Part shown: positions 1-7,866 of the stretch, in pieces
How the letters are laid out: every line of letters begins with the position of its first letter
Numbering within the stretch: position 1 is the first letter of the stretch
Assembly (NCBI GenBank): GCA_004366385.1
Contig: SIRU01000046.1
Coordinates: forward strand, 1-64,000
Length of the DNA stretch: 64,000 bases
DNA from: Actinomycetota bacterium
Lineage (GTDB): Bacteria > Actinomycetota > Thermoleophilia > Gaiellales > Gaiellaceae
Reading direction: 5' to 3'
Notes under the pieces: model-generated
Databases searched by the model: none
Told to the model about the DNA's origin: nothing
What the model saw: the letters and a program-made list of their open reading frames with translations, nothing else
Translations under genes and position numbers: made by a program

Positions 1-2
1 TG

Positions 3-293
3 GCCACGCCGGTCGGCCTCGCCGGGCTCGCGCTCGCGCTCATCGGGTCCCTCGGCGCGCTCGCGCTGGCCGCGCGGGTCGGGCAGTCTCGCGTCTCCCC
101 GGTCTTTGGCGGGCTGCTCGGCGCCCTGTTTGGACTCGGGATCGTGATCCTGCTCCAGCAGTTCGCTGTCGTCTACCCGACGCTCGGAGTCACCGCTGCG
201 CTGGTCGCGGCCGGGGCCGCGCTCGGTCTCGCGCTCGGTCTGTTCGGCATCGCCGGCCGCCAGGCGGACGCCCGCTCGATGCCGGTTCGGTAG
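3..293 (+). CDS. C-terminal part of an unknown membrane protein (partial)
   Basis: The window opens inside a reading frame that runs to the tag at 291-293. The 96 visible residues are almost wholly hydrophobic, with three stretches rich in Leu, Ala, Val and Gly that would make about three membrane helices, and a short polar tail ending in SMPVR. The start lies upstream of the window. No family motif is visible, so no function is given; it is most likely an integral membrane protein such as a permease or transporter end. Confidence 0.6.
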   Translation, partial: ATPVGLAGLALALIGSLGALALAARVGQSRVSPVFGGLLGALFGLGIVILLQQFAVVYPTLGVTAALVAAGAALGLALGLFGIAGRQADARSMPVR

Positions 294-367
294 CAGCGCG
301 CACTGCATCGGAGGCGCATCTCAGTTGCTGGGGACACCTCCCGGTTTCCCCAGACCCGTTCCCACTG

Positions 368-399
368 GTCCGGCTTGGCCGGACAACTCGCTGCGCGAG
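368..399 (-). terminator. Two hairpins downstream of tRNA-Lys
   Basis: Two compact hairpins follow the 3' end of the minus-strand tRNA gene: ctcgc/gcgag with a 3-nt loop at 387-399 and gtccggc/gccggac with a 3-nt loop at 368-384. They are probably the termination or processing signal of the tRNA transcript. No long T run follows, so factor-independent termination is not certain. A third weak hairpin (ctgggga/tccccag) lies at 328-353. Confidence 0.45.
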
Positions 400-472
400 T
401 GGGCCGTGAAGGATTCGAACCTTCGACCTTGGGATTAAGAGTCCCCTGCTCTACCAGCTGAGCTAACGGCCC
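400..472 (-). tRNA. tRNA-Lys (anticodon CTT)
   Basis: On the minus strand the 73 bases fold as a standard cloverleaf. The acceptor stem is GGGCCGT/ACGGCCC with discriminator A. The D arm is GCTC/GAGC. The anticodon loop CTCTTAA has CTT at positions 34-36, which reads AAG (Lys). The T arm GAAGG/CCTTC carries the TTCGAAT loop. The outer pair of the anticodon stem is a G-A mismatch. CCA is not encoded. It stands alone, not in a tRNA cluster. Confidence 0.95.
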
Positions 473-497
473 GGGACGAGCAAGGATAGCGCCGCCC

Positions 498-1550
498 TCA
501 GGGGCGAAGGCCGGTGCAGCCGCGGAGGGCGCGCCATGCTGCGAGCGCGCTCCCTCTCGCCGAGCCCGTCACCGGCCTCGGCACGCCGCCCGAGATCCGC
601 GCCGGCACCCAGCTGTAGGAGTCGATCCGTCGCCCGGTCGCCTGCACGAGCAGCACACCGGTGGTCGTCGAGAGCTCGCTCGTCCCGTACCAGACGAAGT
701 TCCCGAGGCCGTAGCCGACGAGCGCGCCCTTCATCCGCCCGGCGCCCTGTTGCCGGTGCGCGTGCCCGCCGACGACGATGTCGGCGCCGGCCGTGACGAG
801 CGCGCTCGCGAGGCTCTTCTGCCGGCTGGACGGGCACCCTTCGCCCTCGACCCCCCAGTGGAGGAAGACGACGACGGTGTCGGAGGTCGTGCGCGCGCGG
901 CGCACCTCCTGCACCAGGCGCGACACGTCCTTCGCCGAGGCGAGGCCCGGCTTCCCCGGCCCCGCCGTCCACGACGAGATGAGGTGGTCGTCGAGCACCT
1001 GCGTCGCGCCGATCACCGCGATCCGCTGGCCGTTGACCACCTTCCGGTACGGCGCGTACGCCTGCTTCGCGTCCAATCCCGCGCCGACGATCGGGAACCG
1101 GTACCGCTTCGCCGCCGCGAGCGAGTCGCGCAGGCCCTGCGTGCCGTAGTCCATGCCGTGGTTGTTCGCGAGCGACGCGACGTCGGCGCCTCCGCCGCGA
1201 AGCGCCGCGAATGCGCTCGGCGGGGCGCGGAAGACGTACTCCTTCGAGGCCGCGGCCCCACGGCTCGTCACCGCGGTCTCGAGGTTCACGACCGCGAGAT
1301 CCGCCCGCTCGAGCACCGGCGCGATCGGCGCGAGCACCGTCCGCGGCGACGCCGCGAGCTTCTGCCGGAGCACGCCCTCGAAGTGGACGTCGCCGCCGAA
1401 TGCGAAGACGACCGGCTTGCCGCTCCCGAGCGGCCCACGTGCCTGCGCAGGAGACGCTGCGCCGACGCTGTGGGTGCCGGTCGCGAGCAGGCCGACGGCG
1501 ATCGCGAGCAGCGCGGCGGCGGGTACGGCGATGCGGAGAAGGCGGGTCAC
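498..1550 (-). CDS. CapA-family (poly-gamma-glutamate synthesis type) metallophosphoesterase-like protein
   Basis: This 350-residue protein has an N-terminal hydrophobic segment (about residues 3-25), suggesting export or membrane anchoring. A CapA/PGA-synthesis domain follows, with FGGDVHFE near the start, VVNLETAVTS, SLANNHGMDYG, IGATQVLDD and the C-terminal VGGHAHR. These are the usual conserved patches of the calcineurin-like fold. CapA proteins act in capsule or poly-gamma-glutamate export, but many actinobacterial members are uncharacterised. GTG at 1550 is chosen because upstream extension would run into the divergent coxB gene and has no family similarity. No capB/capC neighbours are present, so its substrate is unknown. 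Confidence 0.75.
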   Translation of the reverse strand: MTRLLRIAVPAAALLAIAVGLLATGTHSVGAASPAQARGPLGSGKPVVFAFGGDVHFEGVLRQKLAASPRTVLAPIAPVLERADLAVVNLETAVTSRGAAASKEYVFRAPPSAFAALRGGGADVASLANNHGMDYGTQGLRDSLAAAKRYRFPIVGAGLDAKQAYAPYRKVVNGQRIAVIGATQVLDDHLISSWTAGPGKPGLASAKDVSRLVQEVRRARTTSDTVVVFLHWGVEGEGCPSSRQKSLASALVTAGADIVVGGHAHRQQGAGRMKGALVGYGLGNFVWYGTSELSTTTGVLLVQATGRRIDSYSWVPARISGGVPRPVTGSARGSALAAWRALRGCTGLRP

Positions 1551-1604
1551 GAGCGGGTCGAGGAGACGTGGCGGATGTCGGAGCACGATAGCTCGCCGTT
1601 GGAG

Positions 1605-1610
1605 TAACCT
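1605..1610 (+). promoter_or_regulatory. Probable -10 box (TAACCT) of the cox operon
   Basis: TAACCT lies 7 nt before the coxB GTG, and no Shine-Dalgarno fits between. The same geometry is seen before msrB, dcd, gabT and two other operon-first genes here. It suggests that transcription starts at or next to the start codon and that the mRNA is leaderless. Confidence 0.45.
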
Positions 1611-1617
1611 CGCGGCG

Positions 1618-2322
1618 GTGCGCAAGGGCATCGTCCAGCTCGTCGCGATCGGGGTGGGGATCGGCGTGGTGCTCACGCTCGTCGCGGTTCTCTTCAAGTG
1701 GCTGCCGACGTCGGCGTCGGAGGAGTTCGACCGCATCCAGGATCTCTACTGGTTCGCGACGATCATCTCGATCGGGATCTTCTCCCTCGTCACGGCCGTC
1801 GTCGTCTACTCGGTCTGGAAGTGGCGCGTCCCCGACGACGACGACGCCGACGGGCCGCCGATCCACGGCCACACCGGCCTCGAGATCCTTTGGACGGCGG
1901 TTCCGGCCGTGCTCGTCATCGCGATCGGGGTCTTCAGCGCGGTCGTGCTCGCGCAGAACGGCCGCGCCGGCGACCGGCCCCTGGAGGTCGAGGCGCTCGG
2001 TCAGCAGTTCGCCTGGAAGTTCACGTACTCGGACTTCGACGACGTCGCGTCGGGCGAGCTCGTGCTCCCGCTCGGTCGCGAGGTGCGGTTCACGATGCGC
2101 GCCGTCGACGTGATCCACTCGTTCTGGGTCCCGAACTTCGGCCAGAAGATGGACGCCGTCCCCGGGATCACGACGGAGATCCTCGTGACGCCGACCCGCC
2201 TCGGCGAGTTCGCGGTCGTCTGCGCCGAGCTGTGCGGGCTCGGGCACGCGACGATGCGCGCGAAGGCGCGGGTCGTCCGCCCCGCGGAGTTCGAGGCCTG
2301 GATCGAGGAGCGGCAGGCGTGA
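1618..2322 (+). CDS. coxB: Cytochrome c oxidase subunit II
   Basis: Subunit II (234 aa) takes electrons from cytochrome c through the binuclear CuA centre and passes them to subunit I at the cytoplasmic membrane. Hydrophobic helices lie near residues 4-27, 44-65 and 88-110, followed by an extracytoplasmic cupredoxin domain. The CuA ligands are visible: the first His in VIHSFWVP, then C202, E204, C206, H210 and M213 in the CAELCGLGHATM block. GTG at 1618 is preferred because it begins just before the first helix. It is the first gene of coxB-coxA-usp-coxC-usp, and its stop overlaps the coxA start by 4 nt. Confidence 0.95.
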   Translation: MRKGIVQLVAIGVGIGVVLTLVAVLFKWLPTSASEEFDRIQDLYWFATIISIGIFSLVTAVVVYSVWKWRVPDDDDADGPPIHGHTGLEILWTAVPAVLVIAIGVFSAVVLAQNGRAGDRPLEVEALGQQFAWKFTYSDFDDVASGELVLPLGREVRFTMRAVDVIHSFWVPNFGQKMDAVPGITTEILVTPTRLGEFAVVCAELCGLGHATMRAKARVVRPAEFEAWIEERQA

Positions 2323-4283
2323 CCGCGACGCACGACCAGCACGGCGGGCACGCAGCGGAGGGCTACCCGGAGCACTTCGAACCCCCGCGCGGCCGCGCGT
2401 GGACGATGGCCTTCGGCCCCGGCCTCGTCCGCGGGGCGTGGATGGCGCTGCGCGTCGTCGGGCTCGGCGCCCTGCTCGTCGTCGCGCTGCGCGCCTGGTG
2501 GGGCTGGTCGCCGTACTGGGACACGCACATCGTGCTCGTCGTCGGGGCGATGACGGCCGCGCCGATCGGGTTCCTCGCCGGGATCGGGTCGTTCGACTAC
2601 TGGCTGCACTACGTCTCCGGCCGGCCGACCCGCCCGGAGGACCACTCGGGCCACGGCGCGCGCACCTGGCGGGACTACTTCAAGGTCAACACCGACCACA
2701 AGGTGATCGGGATCCAGTACCTGGTCACGACGTTCTTCTTCTTCACGATCGGCGGGCTCATGGCGATGCTCTTCCGCGCGGAGCTCGCCCAGCCCGGCCT
2801 CCAGTTCGTCGACTCGCAGACCTTCAACGGCCTCGTGTCGGTGCACGCGACGCTGATGATCTTCCTCTTCATCATCCCGGCGTTCGCGGGCCTCGCGAAC
2901 TTCGCCGTCCCGCTGATGCTCGGCGCCCCGGACATGGCGTTCCCGCGGCTGAACGCGCTCTCGTTCTGGCTGCTCCCGATCGCCGGGCTCATGTTCCTCG
3001 CGAGCTTCCTCGTGCCCGGCGGCGCGTTCGCCTCCGGCTGGACGGCCTACGCGCCGCTCTCCGAGGGCCAGCCGATGGGGCAGACGTTCTTCAACATGGG
3101 CGTTCAGTGGGCCGGGGCGTCGTCGATCATGACCGCGCTCAACTTCCTGGTCACGATCATCACCATGCGCGCGCCGGGGATGACCTTCTGGCGCATGCCG
3201 CTGCTCGTGTGGGCGAACTTCACGACGTCGCTGCTGGTCGTCATCGCGACCCCGTTCATCGCCGGCTCGCAGTTCTTCGTGATGTTCGACCGGATCATGC
3301 ACACCGACTTCTTCACACCCGAAGGAGGCGGGTACGTGCTGGGGTACCAGCACATCTTCTGGTTCTACTCCCACCCGGCCGTCTACATCATGATGCTGCC
3401 CGGGTTCGGGATCGTCTCCGAGGTCATCTCGACCATGGCCCGGAAGCCGATCTTCGGCTACCGGCTGATGGCCCTCTCGCTGATCGGGATCCTCGTGCTC
3501 GGGTTCTCGGTGTGGGCGCACCACATGTTCGTGGCCGGGATGGCCGACTGGCTGCGCGTGCCGATGATGATCACGACGCTCCTGATCGCGGTCCCGACGG
3601 GGATCAAGGTCTTCTCCTGGACGGCGACCTTATGGCGAGGGCGTATCCGGCTGAACACGCCGATGCTGTTCGCGCTCGGGTTCGTGACCATGTTCGTGAT
3701 CGGCGGGCTCTCGGGGATCTACCTCGGCTCGGTCCCGATCGACATCCATGCCTCGGACACGTACTTCATCGTCGCGCACATCCACTACGTGCTCTTCGGC
3801 GGCTCCGTGTTCACGATCTTCGCGGGCGTCTACTACTGGTTCCCGAAGATGACCGGCCGCATGTACGACGAGCGGCTCGGGAAGCTCCACTTCTGGCTGA
3901 CCTTCGTCAGCTTCAACGCGACCTTCTTCCCGATGCACTACGTGGGGCTGCGCGGGATGCCGCGGCGCGTCTTCGACTACGCGGAGGCGTTCGGCCAGCT
4001 GAACTTCTTCATCTCGATCGCGTCGTTCGTCCTCGGCGCCTCGTTCGTGATCTTCGTCTACAACATCGTCACGAGCTGGACGCGGGGCCCGGTCGCGGAG
4101 TCGAACCCGTGGCGTGCGCACACGCTCGAGTGGCAGGTCTCCTCGCCGCCGCCGATCTTCAACTTCGACGAGATCCCGCAGGTCGTGGGCGGGCCGTACG
4201 AGTACGGCGTCCCGGGCGCGCGGCACGCGGTCATGAGCCCGGCGAAGGAGCACGTGGCCGAGCAGGAGGAGGTGCACGCATGA
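2319..4283 (+). CDS. coxA: Cytochrome c oxidase subunit I, A2 (YS-motif) type, with N-terminal extension
   Basis: This 654-residue subunit holds haem a, haem a3 and CuB and reduces O2 while pumping protons. Expected ligands are present: VSVHATLM (low-spin haem His), HPAVY (CuB His and cross-linked Tyr), VWAHHMF (CuB His pair) and VAHIHY (haem a3/haem a His pair). Helix VI reads WFYSHPAVY instead of GHPEVY. The usual D-channel Glu is replaced by Ala and a Tyr-Ser pair precedes, as in A2-type oxidases. About 110 extra residues with two predicted helices precede the canonical start near DYFKVNTDHK. The GTG start overlaps the coxB stop (GTGA). Confidence 0.95.
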   Translation: MTATHDQHGGHAAEGYPEHFEPPRGRAWTMAFGPGLVRGAWMALRVVGLGALLVVALRAWWGWSPYWDTHIVLVVGAMTAAPIGFLAGIGSFDYWLHYVSGRPTRPEDHSGHGARTWRDYFKVNTDHKVIGIQYLVTTFFFFTIGGLMAMLFRAELAQPGLQFVDSQTFNGLVSVHATLMIFLFIIPAFAGLANFAVPLMLGAPDMAFPRLNALSFWLLPIAGLMFLASFLVPGGAFASGWTAYAPLSEGQPMGQTFFNMGVQWAGASSIMTALNFLVTIITMRAPGMTFWRMPLLVWANFTTSLLVVIATPFIAGSQFFVMFDRIMHTDFFTPEGGGYVLGYQHIFWFYSHPAVYIMMLPGFGIVSEVISTMARKPIFGYRLMALSLIGILVLGFSVWAHHMFVAGMADWLRVPMMITTLLIAVPTGIKVFSWTATLWRGRIRLNTPMLFALGFVTMFVIGGLSGIYLGSVPIDIHASDTYFIVAHIHYVLFGGSVFTIFAGVYYWFPKMTGRMYDERLGKLHFWLTFVSFNATFFPMHYVGLRGMPRRVFDYAEAFGQLNFFISIASFVLGASFVIFVYNIVTSWTRGPVAESNPWRAHTLEWQVSSPPPIFNFDEIPQVVGGPYEYGVPGARHAVMSPAKEHVAEQEEVHA

Positions 4284-5116
4284 GCGGGCAGACGTCGGTC
4301 CTGGTCGTCGCGAACGAGACGCTCGTGGGAAGCGAGCTCGTCTCCGCCGTGAAGCGGCGCGCGGACGCCGGCCCGATCCGCGTCGTCGTGGTCGCTCCCG
4401 TGACCCAGCCGCGCGAGGGCTACGTCGTCTACCGGGACTCGCGGCGCTCAGCCGCCGGACGCCGCCTCGAGCGCACGCTCGCGGCGCTCCGAGAGGCCGG
4501 CGTCCCGGCGCACGGCGGCGTCTTCGACGACGACCCGCTCACCGCGGTCAAGGACGTCCTCGCCTCCGAGGACATCGACGAGATCATCGTCTCGACGCAT
4601 CCCGAGACGAAGTCCGGCTGGCTGCGCAAGAACCTCGTGGAGGAGATACGGCGCGCGGCCGGCGAGCGTCCCGTCGAGCACGTCGTCGTGGACACGGCCG
4701 CGCGCACGGCGGCGAACGTCCTCGTCGTCGCGAACGAGACCGTGCTCGGCGAGTCGCTGCTCGACCGGATCCGGGCACGGGCGCGCGAGGGCAGCGCCAG
4801 CTTCCTCATCGTGTGCCCGCAGAGCGACCCGACGCGTGCGGAGCATCCCGACGCCGAGCGCCGGCTCCGGGCCGCGCTCTCGACGCTGCGCGCGGAGGGC
4901 ATCGACATCCACGGGCAGGTCGCGCACCCGGACCCGTTCACGGCGGCGATGCAGGCGGTGGAGGACGAGCGGACGGACGAGATCATCGTCTCCACGTTCC
5001 CCGGCGAACGCTCCGGCTGGCTCCGGCAGGACCTCGTCGGGCGGCTGCGCTCGAAGAGCGGCATCCCGGTCGAGCACGTCGTCTCCGAGACCGAGCCCGC
5101 CGAGGTGTCCTCGTGA
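4280..5116 (+). CDS. Tandem universal-stress-like (ANET-motif) protein inside the oxidase operon
   Basis: This 278-residue soluble protein consists of two copies of one alpha/beta domain (about residues 1-140 and 145-270). Each copy has a VLVVANET first strand, a DP(L/F)TA patch and a DEIIVST-P-x-x-SGWLR block. The fold looks like a Rossmann-type universal stress protein, but the classical GxxG-(9)-GS/T ATP loop is not visible, so nucleotide binding is uncertain. It starts in a 4-nt ATGA overlap with coxA and ends in a GTGA overlap with coxC, so it is surely co-translated with the oxidase. A third copy is fused to membrane helices at 5738-6385. A role in sensing or assembly of the oxidase is inferred only. 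Confidence 0.75.
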   Translation: MSGQTSVLVVANETLVGSELVSAVKRRADAGPIRVVVVAPVTQPREGYVVYRDSRRSAAGRRLERTLAALREAGVPAHGGVFDDDPLTAVKDVLASEDIDEIIVSTHPETKSGWLRKNLVEEIRRAAGERPVEHVVVDTAARTAANVLVVANETVLGESLLDRIRARAREGSASFLIVCPQSDPTRAEHPDAERRLRAALSTLRAEGIDIHGQVAHPDPFTAAMQAVEDERTDEIIVSTFPGERSGWLRQDLVGRLRSKSGIPVEHVVSETEPAEVSS

Positions 5117-5727
5117 GCGCGCACGCCGAGGCTGCCCACCACGAGCACCACGGCCCTCCCGCCGCGCACCAGAGCTCACGCGTCGACGCGCGCGTGCTCG
5201 GGATGTTCCTGTTCATCGCCTCGGAGGCGATGCTCTTCGGCTCGTTCTTCACCGCGTACTTCTTCGTGCGCGTCGTGAACCCGGGTGCGCCGACCGAGTG
5301 GCCGCCCGAGCCGTACCACTTCCCCGTCTTCGTCGCCGGCGTGAACACGGCGATCCTCGTGACTTCGAGCTTCACGATGCACTGGGCGCTGCAGTCCATC
5401 AAGCGCGGGCAGCGGACGGCGTTCCTCGCGGGGATGATCCTGACGTTCGTGATGGGGTTCGCGTTCCTCCTCACGCAGGTCGTCGAGTACCTGAACGTCG
5501 GCTTCAACACGGGCGACGGCGCGTTCGCGTCGGTCTTCTTCGGGCTCACCGGCCTGCACGGGGCGCACGTCGCGGTCGGGCTCACGCTGCTCGGGATCGT
5601 CATCGTGCGCGGGTTCCGTGGCCACTACTCGCCCGAGCACCACCACGGCGTCGAGCTGCCGGGGATCTACTGGCACTTCGTCGACGTGATGTGGATCGTC
5701 GTCTACTCCGCGGTCTACCTCATCTGA
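5113..5727 (+). CDS. coxC: Cytochrome c oxidase subunit III
   Basis: Subunit III (204 aa) supports proton uptake and oxidase stability. A His-rich N-terminus (HAEAAHHEHH) is followed by five predicted membrane helices. Family patches include GMFLFIASEAMLFGSFF, LTGLHGAHVAVGL and the C-terminal YWHFVDVMWIVVY, with the conserved Glu of FIASEAM. It is the five-helix short form common in actinobacteria. GTG at 5113 overlaps the previous stop by 4 nt. Confidence 0.93.
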   Translation: MSAHAEAAHHEHHGPPAAHQSSRVDARVLGMFLFIASEAMLFGSFFTAYFFVRVVNPGAPTEWPPEPYHFPVFVAGVNTAILVTSSFTMHWALQSIKRGQRTAFLAGMILTFVMGFAFLLTQVVEYLNVGFNTGDGAFASVFFGLTGLHGAHVAVGLTLLGIVIVRGFRGHYSPEHHHGVELPGIYWHFVDVMWIVVYSAVYLI

Positions 5728-5737
5728 GGACGGAGTC

Positions 5738-6385
5738 GTGGAGAGCCCCTTCCGCAGCGAAGCCGCGGCCTTCCGCTTCCTCCTCCTCACCATCGGCGCG
5801 TTCGCGCTCATCGTCGGTGCCTCGTGGATCGACCCGTGGCTCGGGCTGCTGGTCTTCGTCGCGCTGACGGGGGGCGCCGTCTGGGTCTACTTCCGCCAGC
5901 GCGGCCCGGCTCCGCCCCCCGAGCGGATCGAGCACGTCGGCGCGCCCGACGAGCGGCGCGTGCTCGTCGTGGCGAACGAGACCGTCGGCGGCGACGAGCT
6001 CATGCGCACGATCGGCGAGCTGGCGCTCGCAGGCAAGACGCGCTTCCACGTCGTCTGCCCGGCGCTCAACTCACGGCTGCGGACCTGGACCTCCGACGAG
6101 GACCCGGCGCGCGCCGCCGCCCAGGAACGTCTCGACGCGACCGTCGCCCATCTCGCCTCGGTCGGGATCGAGGCGAGCGGCGAGGTCGGGGACGTCGACC
6201 CGCTCGTCGCAGTCGAGGATGCCGTGCGCCAGTTCCACCCGGACGAGCTCGTCGTCTCGACCCACCCCGAGGGCCGTTCGAACTGGCTCGAGCGCGGGGT
6301 CGTCGAGGCGCTGCGCCAGCGCTACGACGCGCCGGTGCAGCACGTGGTCGTCGACCTGGAGCGCCCGGTCAGCGAGGGCTCGTAG
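5738..6385 (+). CDS. Two-helix membrane protein fused to an ANET universal-stress-like domain
   Basis: The first 65 residues contain two predicted helices and occupy the place where small subunit IV usually sits in such operons. The remaining 150 residues are a third copy of the domain seen at 4280-5116, with RVLVVANETVGG, VDPLVAVED, DELVVSTHP and RSNWLERG. This suggests the domain is tethered on the cytoplasmic face next to the oxidase. The GTG at 5738 follows the coxC stop by 10 nt, with a GAGGACGG sequence before it. Function is unknown; a subunit-IV-like or regulatory part of the oxidase is an inference. Confidence 0.65.
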   Translation: MESPFRSEAAAFRFLLLTIGAFALIVGASWIDPWLGLLVFVALTGGAVWVYFRQRGPAPPPERIEHVGAPDERRVLVVANETVGGDELMRTIGELALAGKTRFHVVCPALNSRLRTWTSDEDPARAAAQERLDATVAHLASVGIEASGEVGDVDPLVAVEDAVRQFHPDELVVSTHPEGRSNWLERGVVEALRQRYDAPVQHVVVDLERPVSEGS

Positions 6386-6419
6386 GGGCGCGGTTGCGTC
6401 GCCCGCGCTCGGCTGCGTG

Positions 6420-7103
6420 CTAGCGCCCGGCGGCCGTCGCGACGTACTCGGCCACGGCCTCGATCTGTGCCGGGTCGAGCGAGCCCTTGAACGCCGGCAT
6501 CGCGCCTCTGCCGTTCGTCACACGGTCGACGGCCAGCTCCTTCGAGGGCCGCGACTGGTCGAGGTTCGGCCCGACCGTGCCCGCCGTGCCCGCGTCCGCG
6601 AGCACGTGGCACGAGCCGCAGCTCGTGGTGAAGATCGTCTTCCCGTCGGTGGGCCGCTCCGCGGTCACCCCGGTGCCGGCGACCGCCCCGACGTACACGG
6701 CGATGTCGCTGATCGCCCGATCCTGGTCCTCGACGCAGAAGGCGTCGCCCTCGACGTCCTCGCAGCGCGGGAGGGTCGTGTCCGCGTCCGGCATGCCCGG
6801 CTCGCCGGTCGACGTCTGGGCGATGGGGTAGCGGATCTGGCCCGCGACGACCTGCGCGAAGGTCGCGGACGTCATCCCGTCGGCGCGCGCCTGCGCGAAG
6901 GCGTCGTCGAGGTTCGGCCCGATCGTGCCCGCGGTGCCGGCGTCGGCGAGGACGTGGCAGCCGCCGCAGGCCTGGACGAAGAGCTGCTTCCCGGCCCCCT
7001 GGCTCCCCTCGCTCGTGAACCCGCCGGACCCGCAGCCTGCGGACACGACCGTCACGACGGTCGCGCACGCGACGGCAGCGAAAGAGGCGACCCTCACCCT
7101 CAC
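6420..7103 (-). CDS. Di-haem c-type cytochrome lipoprotein
   Basis: This 227-residue secreted protein starts with a signal peptide ending in a lipobox (VVSAGC), so it is probably anchored to the outer face of the membrane. It has two haem c domains with CGGCH and CGSCH, each followed by the near-identical VLADAGTAGT(I/V)GPNLD, showing an internal duplication. Two more cysteines in LPRCEDVEGDAFC separate the domains and may form a disulphide. It lies convergent to the cox operon and is the obvious local electron donor for CuA. GTG at 7103 is the assumed start. Confidence 0.85.
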   Translation of the reverse strand: MRVRVASFAAVACATVVTVVSAGCGSGGFTSEGSQGAGKQLFVQACGGCHVLADAGTAGTIGPNLDDAFAQARADGMTSATFAQVVAGQIRYPIAQTSTGEPGMPDADTTLPRCEDVEGDAFCVEDQDRAISDIAVYVGAVAGTGVTAERPTDGKTIFTTSCGSCHVLADAGTAGTVGPNLDQSRPSKELAVDRVTNGRGAMPAFKGSLDPAQIEAVAEYVATAAGR

Positions 7104-7114
7104 CGCGGGCGAGT

Positions 7115-7855
7115 CTATCCCGTGGACGAGCCTTGCAGCTGCTTCAGCAGGCGCCGCACCTCGGGTGCGGTCGGGTCGTCCGGCGCGATCCGGAGGAACT
7201 CCTTGTACGCCGCGATCGCCGTCTCCGTGTCGCCGGCGCCCTCCGCGGCCTGCGCGAGCTCGAGCTGGACGGTCGGGTCGTTCGGCGACGCCGCGGCGAT
7301 CCGCTTGTACGTCGCGACGGCGCTCGCCGACGCCTGCTGCGCTTCGCCGAGCGCGCTCGAGATCGCCGCCGAGAGCCTTTGGCTCACCGCGCTCGAGATC
7401 GGGTCGGGATCGAGCGGACGGCCGTCGAGCAGGATCGTGCCCGCCACCGACGCTCCCGGGGCGGTGTAGGCCGCCCGCGCGTTCGCGATGTTCGCGCGCC
7501 GCTGCGCATCGTCCGCCTGGGTCAGGTAGAGGCCCGCGAGCTCGCGCAGCGCGGCCACGTCCTTCGGGCGCAGCTGGGTGAGGCTCTCGAGCGCCTCGAT
7601 CGCCTCGCGCGTGTTGCCGGCTGCTTGGTGCGCCGTCGCGAGGTCGCGGAACGCCTCAGGATCGCGCGGGTTCTCGGAGACGCGCTTCTGCGCGGACGAC
7701 ACGGAGGGCACGCCCGAGCTTCCGCCGCCCTCGAAGACGTTCCCGAGGCCGATGCCGCCGGCGCCGACGCCGAAGCCGACGAAGCCGAGGGCGAAGACGA
7801 TGGCGAGGAAGAGGAAGACCCACTTCGCCTGTCGCCGCAGACGCGGGAAGAACAT
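7115..7855 (-). CDS. TPR-repeat membrane-anchored protein
   Basis: This 246-residue protein has a basic N-terminus (PRLRRQAK) and one helix (about residues 13-33), followed by a Gly-rich linker and tetratricopeptide repeats. Two are clear: residues about 65-125 with NPRDPEAFRDLATAHQAAG, and residues about 185-240 with SPNDPTVQLELAQAAEGAGD. The repeats probably face outward and bind other proteins; the partner is unknown. The ATG at 7855 is preferred over GTG at 7870 because GAGG sits 6 nt before it. It follows the amidohydrolase gene by only 11 nt and precedes the cytochrome c, so the three may be co-transcribed. Confidence 0.7.
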   Translation of the reverse strand: MFFPRLRRQAKWVFLFLAIVFALGFVGFGVGAGGIGLGNVFEGGGSSGVPSVSSAQKRVSENPRDPEAFRDLATAHQAAGNTREAIEALESLTQLRPKDVAALRELAGLYLTQADDAQRRANIANARAAYTAPGASVAGTILLDGRPLDPDPISSAVSQRLSAAISSALGEAQQASASAVATYKRIAAASPNDPTVQLELAQAAEGAGDTETAIAAYKEFLRIAPDDPTAPEVRRLLKQLQGSSTG

Positions 7856-7866
7856 GGTGTCCTCGA

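Noticed and set aside
463-2322. Long frames opposite and beside capA/coxB
   Set aside because: They overlap well-supported genes, have shadow-type composition (Arg, Asp, Pro runs) and cross the tRNA gene.
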